Assembly (NCBI GenBank): GCA_039183535.1
Contig: JBCDBO010000101.1
Coordinates: 1 to 10,898, forward strand
Direction: 5' to 3'
Source: JBCAXA01 sp039183535
GTDB taxonomy: Bacteria; Pseudomonadota; Gammaproteobacteria; Steroidobacterales; Woeseiaceae
DNA: 10,898 bases
How positions within the stretch are numbered: the first letter of the stretch is position 1; the number at the start of each line of letters is the position of its first letter. The notes beneath the pieces were generated by a model. It searched no databases, was not told the DNA's origin, and worked only from the letters and a program-made list of their open reading frames with translations. Positions 6,197 through 10,898 of the stretch are shown here, one piece after another. Position numbers and translations under genes: made by a program.

Positions 6197-6206
6197 CAGT
6201 ATACTG
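6197..6206. promoter_or_regulatory. Symmetric -10 element of the queG/nnrD divergent promoter
   Basis: CAGTATACTG is a perfect 10-base palindrome in the 53-base gap between two divergent genes. It reads TATACT, one mismatch from the TATAAT consensus, on both strands (6200-6205 on +, 6203-6198 on -). The + strand reading would start transcription near 6212-6213, at the nnrD ATG. The - strand reading would start near 6191 and give queG a leader of about 32 bases. No clear -35 box was seen on either side, which lowers confidence. Confidence 0.5.
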
Positions 6207-6212
6207 GGCCCT

Positions 6213-7667
6213 ATGAAAGCAACGCCGCTGTTCAACGCCAGCGAGGTGCGCCATCTCGAGGCGCTTGCCGAAACCGAGTACCAACTGAACCCGTACACGT
6301 TAATGCAGCGGGCGGCGGCGGCAGCACTGACCGTTTGTCGTCGGCATTATCCACGAGCGCGACACTTACATGTCGTTTGCGGGCCCGGGAACAACGGTGG
6401 TGATGGCGTGGAGCTCGCCCGGCAAGCGGCCGATGTCGGATTGACAGCCGATGTCATTAGCGCGGCCGATTTGTCAGCCAGTGGCGGCGCGGCCGCGAAC
6501 GCTTGGCAGGCGTTCAGCGGTGCAGGTGGCGCCATCAGCCGCCAGGAACTCGGCAATGTCCAGCGCCACGATGTGATCATCGACGGTTTATTTGGGACGG
6601 GGCTGAGCCGAGCACCCCGTGGCGCGGCGGCGCTGCTCATTGAGGCGATTAATGCTGCCCCCGCGCCCTGTCTAGCACTCGACATTCCGTCGGGTGTGCA
6701 CGCGGATACCGGCGCGTGTATGACGGCAGCGGTCAGGGCTCATCACACGGTCTCGTTTATCGCGCCGAAGGCAGGTCTGGTCATTGGCGACGGTCCACTG
6801 CATGCAGGCCGGGTCCATGTCGCAACACTGGACGTACCGGCGGCGCTGTTGGCTCGGGCGACGCCGTCGCTACACCAACTCGGCCAGCCGCAATGGCCAT
6901 TACGCAACCGCCGAGCCCACAAGGGCGATCATGGGCGTGTGGTCATTATCGGCGGTGCGCAAGGGATGGAAGGGGCAGCAACGCTCGCTGGTAAGGCCGC
7001 ATTGTCGAGCGGCGCTGGCCTCGTACGTGTCGCACGTCCTGCAAGCGCCGCTAGAGCGCTGCGTAGCGCGAGCCCCGAATTAATGGATGCACAGTTTGCG
7101 TCGGCGAGCGAACTATCCGTGCACCTAGCGTCTGCCGCTGCTGTCGTTATCGGACCCGGACTGGGCGTCAGCGCGCTGGCGCGAAGCGCATTCGATTCCG
7201 TATGCCAAACCGACCGACCCATGATCGTCGATGCCGATGCATTACGGCTGTTGGCGGAGGCGCCGCGAGCGATGACCGGTCACGTACTGACACCACACCC
7301 GGGTGAGGCAGCCGCGTTGCTGGGTGTCAGCGTCGCCGACATTGAAAGCAACCGACCAGAGGCGCTGGCCGAACTTGTCAGCCGCTACAGAGCGACCGTC
7401 GTTCTGAAAGGCTTTCGCACGCTGCTCGGCTCGCCCGGCGCGGTACCGCGCTGCGTGCCGTTCGGTAACCCAGGGTTGGCGACGGGCGGCAGTGGTGACG
7501 TCTTAGCGGGCCTTGTTGCGGCGATGCGGGTAGCGCACGATCCGTTTGCGGCGGCGTCTTGCGGTGCGCTGCTGCACGCCGTAGCGGCCGATCGCGCGGC
7601 TAAAGGCGGTGAGCGCGGCCTCAGCCCGAGCGATGTCATCGAGACACTACGGCAATGCGTGAATTGA
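6213..7667 (+). CDS. nnrD: Bifunctional NAD(P)HX epimerase / ADP-dependent NAD(P)HX dehydratase
   Basis: This cytoplasmic repair enzyme rescues NADH and NADPH that have become hydrated. The N-terminal epimerase (NnrE/YjeF_N) interconverts the R and S hydrates, and the C-terminal ribokinase-like dehydratase (NnrD) turns S-NAD(P)HX back using ADP. From ATG 6213 it has 484 residues (E. coli YjeF ~515). The epimerase half has GNNGGDG (59-65), DGLFGTGL (124-131) and LDIPSG (156-161). The dehydratase half has HKGDHGRV (236-243), GPGLG (314-318), VDADAL (339-344), TPHPGE (360-365), LKG (398-400) and NPGLATGGSGDVL (419-431), so both active sites look complete. ATG 6189 and earlier starts are open, but family similarity begins at 6213. 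There is no clear ribosome site, and a -10 box ends seven bases before this ATG. The last 13 bases overlap tsaE. Confidence 0.95.
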   Translation: MKATPLFNASEVRHLEALAETEYQLNPYTLMQRAAAAALTVCRRHYPRARHLHVVCGPGNNGGDGVELARQAADVGLTADVISAADLSASGGAAANAWQAFSGAGGAISRQELGNVQRHDVIIDGLFGTGLSRAPRGAAALLIEAINAAPAPCLALDIPSGVHADTGACMTAAVRAHHTVSFIAPKAGLVIGDGPLHAGRVHVATLDVPAALLARATPSLHQLGQPQWPLRNRRAHKGDHGRVVIIGGAQGMEGAATLAGKAALSSGAGLVRVARPASAARALRSASPELMDAQFASASELSVHLASAAAVVIGPGLGVSALARSAFDSVCQTDRPMIVDADALRLLAEAPRAMTGHVLTPHPGEAAALLGVSVADIESNRPEALAELVSRYRATVVLKGFRTLLGSPGAVPRCVPFGNPGLATGGSGDVLAGLVAAMRVAHDPFAAASCGALLHAVAADRAAKGGERGLSPSDVIETLRQCVN

Positions 7668-8143
7668 ATCTGGATCTCGACAGCGTTGCGATCACCGAAC
7701 GATTGGGGACGGCGCTAGCAACGGCCTTAGTCGATCAGCCCGGACGTTGTTGGGTGTTGTTACACGGTGAGCTCGGTGCCGGTAAGTCGACGCTTGCCCG
7801 AGCTTTATTGCGCGGCGCCGGCGTATCGACGCCAATTCCGAGTCCGACGTATACGTTGGTTGAGCCCTACATCGTCGCCCACGAACGACCGGCCGTGCAC
7901 GTAGACCTATATCGCTTAGGTAGCGCCGACGAGTTGGACGAGCTCGGTTACAGCGATTGGGACACGGCGATTGCCCTGATTGAGTGGGCGGAGCGCGCGC
8001 CTGAGCTCGCTGCGAAAGCGGACCTCGACGTGCGCTTGACGGTCACGGGCCCCGCCAGCCGTGCTGGTTTGTTGACGGCGTTGTCCGCCGTCGGGCAACG
8101 TTTATTGCGCCATTCAGCGCTCGCTCAGGTTCAGTCTGAGTAA
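7655..8143 (+). CDS. tsaE: tRNA t6A biosynthesis ATPase TsaE
   Basis: TsaE is the small cytoplasmic ATPase of the TsaBDE complex that makes threonylcarbamoyladenosine at position 37 of ANN-decoding tRNAs; it resets the complex after each round. The 162-residue protein matches the family size. It has the Walker A GELGAGKST (38-46), the switch-like SPTYTLVEPY (63-72), HVDLYRL (82-88) carrying the conserved aspartate, and the LIEWAER motif (109-114) with its tryptophan. ATG 7655 overlaps the nnrD end by 13 bases and has only a weak GAG upstream, so translation is likely coupled. The nnrD-tsaE-amiB-mutL order is conserved in gammaproteobacteria. The last ~25 residues are variable. Confidence 0.95.
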   Translation: MRELNLDLDSVAITERLGTALATALVDQPGRCWVLLHGELGAGKSTLARALLRGAGVSTPIPSPTYTLVEPYIVAHERPAVHVDLYRLGSADELDELGYSDWDTAIALIEWAERAPELAAKADLDVRLTVTGPASRAGLLTALSAVGQRLLRHSALAQVQSE

Positions 8144-8162
8144 ATAGGCTCATATTGCTGGA

Positions 8163-8179
8163 AAGATTGGGAAAATCTT
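8163..8179. repeat. AT-rich inverted repeat touching the amiB -35 region
   Basis: AAGATT (8163-8168) and AATCTT (8174-8179) are exact reverse complements around GGGAA. The repeat starts 20 bases after the tsaE stop and its right arm reaches the proposed amiB -35 (8178-8183). It could be an operator or a weak hairpin; with GTTGCGG after it rather than a T-run, it is not a convincing terminator for tsaE. Confidence 0.3.
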
Positions 8180-8205
8180 GTTGCGGCGGCTGGATTACGT
8201 ATAAT
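8178..8205 (+). promoter_or_regulatory. Promoter of amiB
   Basis: A perfect TATAAT at 8200-8205 is preceded after 16 bases by TTGTTG (8178-8183), a half match to the -35 consensus. Transcription would start near 8212, leaving a leader of about 27 bases before ATG 8239. The GGGG run at 8220-8223 is 15 bases from the ATG, too far for a normal ribosome site. This suggests amiB-mutL can be expressed separately from nnrD-tsaE. Confidence 0.6.
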
Positions 8206-8238
8206 CGCTCTCAGTCGTTGGGGCGCTTGTAAAACCGT

Positions 8239-9543
8239 ATGCAATCAAGCAGTTTGCGTCGTTTTTTTGTGTTCACTCTCTGGTTGGTGCTGCCGACAGC
8301 CAGCATCGGCTCGGCTGTCGAGGGCGTTCGGCTCTGGTCAGAAGCTGGCAACACCCGTGTGGTTGTCGACCTGGCCGCTCGCACCGATTACCGCGTATTT
8401 CCGCTGCGGGACCCCGACCGGCTGGTCATAGATTTTCCCGACGTTGATTTGGCCGTTGCGCCGGGCGATCTTGGTCTCGCTGCCGGTGCTGTGCGAGCCG
8501 TGCGCGTTGCGCGCCGCGATGGCAACGATGTGCGAGTTGTGCTCGATTTGGTCGCCGCGGCCCGGCCGCGCACCACGTTCGCAGGCCCGGTCGATGGTCG
8601 CGGTGAGCGTTTGGTGATCGATCTTAGCGGTGGCGTCGAGACCGTTGCCGCGACCCAAGGCGCCCGTAATCGCGAGGTCATCGTTGCGATCGATCCCGGG
8701 CATGGTGGGCGTGACCCGGGTGCGGTGGGACCCTCCAAGACCTTGGAGAAAACTGTTGTCTTAGCCATTGGTCGTGAGCTCGCCAAACGCGTTGATGCGG
8801 CCCCCGGCATGCGCGCTTTATTGATACGCAATGACGACACGTTAATCGATCATTCGGAACGAATGGAGCGCGCGCGCGCCAAGGGTGCGGATTTGTTTGT
8901 GTCGATCCATGCCGATGGGTTTCACGATATGCGTGCAAGAGGCTCGTCGGTGTACGCGTTGTCGCTCACCGGCGCGACCAGCGAAGCGGCTCGGCGGCTC
9001 GCCGATGCACACAACAGCGGACCGTTGGTCGGCGGTGTCACGCTGGCCGACAAAGAAGAAGACTTGCAGTGGCTCCTGATGACGCTATCGCAAAATGCGA
9101 CGATCTCGGCCAGCGTAAAGGCCGGACAGGCCGTGTTACGCGAGTTAGCGACCGTAGGCCGGGTGCATAACTCGCGCGTACAGCAGGCAAATTTTGTCGT
9201 GTTGCGATCACCGGATGTACCGTCGATTCTGGTCGAGACAGCGTTCATCTCGAACCCTGGCGAGGAACGTAAGCTGCGTGATCGCGGCCATCAGCAAAAA
9301 CTGGCGGCGGCCGTGCTGCGCGGAATTCAGCGCTACTTCACGGATAACCCACCGCCCGGTACCTATTTCGCCGAGGTATCGAGCGGAGCCCAACAACCGG
9401 TGAAGCATGTCGTCGTTCGCGGCGATACGCTAAGCGATGTTGCAGCTCGCTATAACGTCCGGTTGACCGCGCTACGGCAAGCCAACGCGCTTCGTGGCGA
9501 CACGGTACGGATTGGACAGGTCCTGACAATCCCGAGTCCATAA
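8239..9543 (+). CDS. amiB: N-acetylmuramoyl-L-alanine amidase with AMIN and LysM domains
   Basis: This periplasmic zinc amidase cuts the bond between N-acetylmuramic acid and the stem peptide to split septal peptidoglycan during division. Of 434 residues, ~1-26 form a signal peptide (LRRFF, a hydrophobic core, then GSA before the likely cut). The AMIN domain (~27-130) targets the septum. Amidase_3 (~147-366) has zinc ligands H155 (DPGHGG), E170 and H224 (SIHAD), with the catalytic glutamate E333 in VETAF. A helical insert at ~245-306 (ATSEAARRLADAHNS to AVLRELA) matches the self-inhibiting segment of AmiB/AmiC-type enzymes, which implies activation by an EnvC- or NlpD-like partner. One LysM domain (~389-432, HVVVRGDTLSDVAARYNV) ends the protein. 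The RRFF pair makes Tat export possible, while E. coli AmiB is Sec-exported. The symbol rests on the tsaE-amiB-mutL order and the LysM domain. Confidence 0.95.
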   Translation: MQSSSLRRFFVFTLWLVLPTASIGSAVEGVRLWSEAGNTRVVVDLAARTDYRVFPLRDPDRLVIDFPDVDLAVAPGDLGLAAGAVRAVRVARRDGNDVRVVLDLVAAARPRTTFAGPVDGRGERLVIDLSGGVETVAATQGARNREVIVAIDPGHGGRDPGAVGPSKTLEKTVVLAIGRELAKRVDAAPGMRALLIRNDDTLIDHSERMERARAKGADLFVSIHADGFHDMRARGSSVYALSLTGATSEAARRLADAHNSGPLVGGVTLADKEEDLQWLLMTLSQNATISASVKAGQAVLRELATVGRVHNSRVQQANFVVLRSPDVPSILVETAFISNPGEERKLRDRGHQQKLAAAVLRGIQRYFTDNPPPGTYFAEVSSGAQQPVKHVVVRGDTLSDVAARYNVRLTALRQANALRGDTVRIGQVLTIPSP

Positions 9544-9570
9544 CGGGCAAATACCGCGCGTCTCATCCGG

Positions 9571-9576
9571 TACACT
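9571..9576 (+). promoter_or_regulatory. Possible -10 box directly before mutL
   Basis: TACACT lies six bases before the mutL ATG at 9583, in the 39-base gap after amiB, and matches TATAAT at four of six positions. No -35 match is seen. If used, the mutL transcript would begin at or next to its ATG. No ribosome site precedes that ATG, which fits a leaderless message or coupling to amiB. Confidence 0.35.
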
Positions 9577-9582
9577 GGCGCG

Positions 9583-10898
9583 ATGCCAATCCGCCAGCTT
9601 CCTGATCACCTGGTTAACCAAATCGCTGCTGGTGAGGTCATCGAGCGGCCGGCGTCGGTGGTCAAAGAATTGGTCGAAAATGCGCTGGACGCGGGCGCGA
9701 GCGACATCGAGGTCCGGGTCGAGGAGGGCGGCCAGCGACTTATTCAGGTGCGTGATAACGGTCGCGGTATCGCCGCCAACGAGCTCCGCTTAGCCGTGGC
9801 ACGGCATGCCACCAGTAAAATCGAAACGCTGGATGATCTCGATGCGATTGCCTCGCTCGGGTTCCGTGGTGAGGCGCTGCCTAGCATCGCGTCAATTTCG
9901 CGATTTTCGATGACCTCGCGGCGAGCAGACAGCCAAAACGGATACTCGATGCGTGTCGCGCGCGATGCCATAGACGAGCCGGTCGCTGCCGCTCGCGGCG
10001 TTGGTACGACAGTCGACGTCGCTGATTTGTTCTACAACACGCCGGCGCGCCGTAAGTTTCTAAAAACGCCAGCCACCGAATTTCGGCATATCGATCGCTG
10101 GTTGCGGATCTTGGCATTATCGCGATTCGATGTGGCGTTTCGCTTGCAACACAACGGTCGTGTGAGCTGGCAAGTTCGCGCTGCGCAAAATGAGGCAGAT
10201 GAGCGTATCCGTCTGGGCGATTTGCTTGGCCGTGAGTTTCGTGAACACGCCGTTCCGGTAGAGGCGGAAGCGGCCGGACTCGCGCTGCAAGGTTGGGTCG
10301 CGGCACCCGAGTTCTCGCGGGCTAGCGCCGACTTCCAATACAGTTTTGTTAACGCGCGCTTCGTTCGCGAAAAAACGCTGGCCCATGCGGTCAGGCATGC
10401 CTATCGCGACGTTTTGTTTCATGGTCGCCACCCGGCGTACGTCGTTTACCTCGCCATAGATCCAGCCCGGGTCGACGCTAATGCACACCCGCAAAAGCTT
10501 GAGGTCCGCTTTCGCGATGGGCGCAGCGTGCATCAATTCGTCAGTCATACCATCGAAGCGGTTTTGGCCAGCGGCCAAGCTCGCTCAACACAGACACGCG
10601 AGTTATCGGCGGCCATCGCGCGACCGGCCGGTCGCGAGACGCTCGCGCTGTTGGCAGGAGCGTCGCCGTCCGCGACGTTATCGTCTAACAATGCCGTCCA
10701 GCGATTCGCTGTTCGTGAGCCCGAGCCAACGCTTACGTCGACGAGCCCTGGGTCGATCGGGCCGCCGGTCAATGACGACGATTTTCCGTTGGGGTTTGCG
10801 CTGGGCCAATTGCACGGCGTCTATATTTTGGCGCAAAACAGTCGCGGGTTGATCGTCGTTGATACGCACGCGGCCCACGAGCGAATTACCTATGAGCG
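9583..10898 (+). CDS. mutL: DNA mismatch repair protein MutL, partial at the right edge
   Basis: MutL links MutS mismatch recognition to strand incision and removal. The first 438 codons are present, and the frame is open to the window end (full proteins are ~600 or more residues). The N-terminal GHKL ATPase is complete: QIAAGEV (13-19), catalytic E29 with N33 in KELVENALDAGA, D58 in RDNGRGI, HATSKI (75-80), GFRGEA (93-98), GVGTTVDVADLFYNTPARRKFL (139-160, transducer start). A low-complexity linker of about 65 residues (~335-400) follows, then the dimerisation domain opens with FPLGFALGQLHGVYIL. The last residues, DTHAAHERITYE (427-438), fit the DxHA(x)2E(x)4E metal-binding motif of endonuclease-type MutL. 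Conserved spots differ slightly: FVNAR (256-259 and on) for YVNGR, and DANAHP (298-303) for DVNVHP. ATG 9583 matches the family start; there is no clear ribosome site. Confidence 0.96.
   Translation, partial: MPIRQLPDHLVNQIAAGEVIERPASVVKELVENALDAGASDIEVRVEEGGQRLIQVRDNGRGIAANELRLAVARHATSKIETLDDLDAIASLGFRGEALPSIASISRFSMTSRRADSQNGYSMRVARDAIDEPVAAARGVGTTVDVADLFYNTPARRKFLKTPATEFRHIDRWLRILALSRFDVAFRLQHNGRVSWQVRAAQNEADERIRLGDLLGREFREHAVPVEAEAAGLALQGWVAAPEFSRASADFQYSFVNARFVREKTLAHAVRHAYRDVLFHGRHPAYVVYLAIDPARVDANAHPQKLEVRFRDGRSVHQFVSHTIEAVLASGQARSTQTRELSAAIARPAGRETLALLAGASPSATLSSNNAVQRFAVREPEPTLTSTSPGSIGPPVNDDDFPLGFALGQLHGVYILAQNSRGLIVVDTHAAHERITYE

Noticed and set aside
6129..6212. Upstream starts of nnrD, including ATG 6189
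   Set aside because: They run into queG coding sequence or across the divergent promoter and add residues unlike the family. ATG 6189 remains a minor alternative.
8868..8879. (GC)6 tract in amiB as a possible slippage/phase-variation site
   Set aside because: It encodes a normal Glu-Arg-Ala-Arg-Ala helix in the amidase domain; six dinucleotide units in a GC-rich gene is weak evidence.

Overview
The window looks like ordinary chromosomal DNA of a moderately GC-rich gammaproteobacterium. Two gene blocks of that group can be recognised. One is a folate/pantothenate block (folK, deoxynucleoside kinase, panB, panC). The other is queG facing nnrD-tsaE-amiB-mutL, the order and divergent orientation also seen in Escherichia coli. 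No mobile element, CRISPR array, RNA gene or phage gene was seen, and I found no clear evidence of a new multi-gene system. The genome cannot be named to genus from this sequence.

Layout. Positions 1-3079 (+ strand) hold a tightly packed operon. A 26-codon remnant of a DsbA-like/2-hydroxychromene-2-carboxylate isomerase gene has its own ribosome site, and its stop overlaps the folK start. folK overlaps the deoxynucleoside kinase gene by 7 bases; panB and panC follow. Positions 3080-6159 (- strand) hold three genes read leftward: queG, then a PPK2-family polyphosphate kinase whose GTG start overlaps the queG stop, then a cyclic-nucleotide-binding-fold/GGDEF diguanylate cyclase. The cyclase ends on the base next to the panC stop. 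Positions 6213-10898 (+) hold nnrD (fused epimerase/dehydratase), tsaE (13-base overlap), amiB with its own -10 box, and mutL, which runs off the right edge. Most true starts lie downstream of the longest open frame; the choices are explained per gene.

How the genes work together. FolK makes the pterin pyrophosphate for folate. PanB uses a folate one-carbon donor to make ketopantoate, and PanC joins pantoate to beta-alanine; panD is not next to panC. The kinase salvages deoxynucleosides. QueG finishes tRNA queuosine, and TsaE supports the tRNA t6A modification. NnrD repairs damaged NAD(P)H, AmiB splits septal peptidoglycan, and MutL acts in mismatch repair. PPK2 and the GGDEF protein are the accessory insert: one moves phosphate between polyphosphate and nucleotides, the other should make the second messenger c-di-GMP.

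The points most worth a second look are: the gene remnant that seems to supply the folK translation start; a perfectly symmetric -10 element between queG and nnrD; -10-like boxes placed so that nnrD and mutL mRNAs could be leaderless; a cyclic-nucleotide domain lacking its usual phosphate-binding arginine; and a metal-binding endonuclease-type motif in MutL at the very end of the window.
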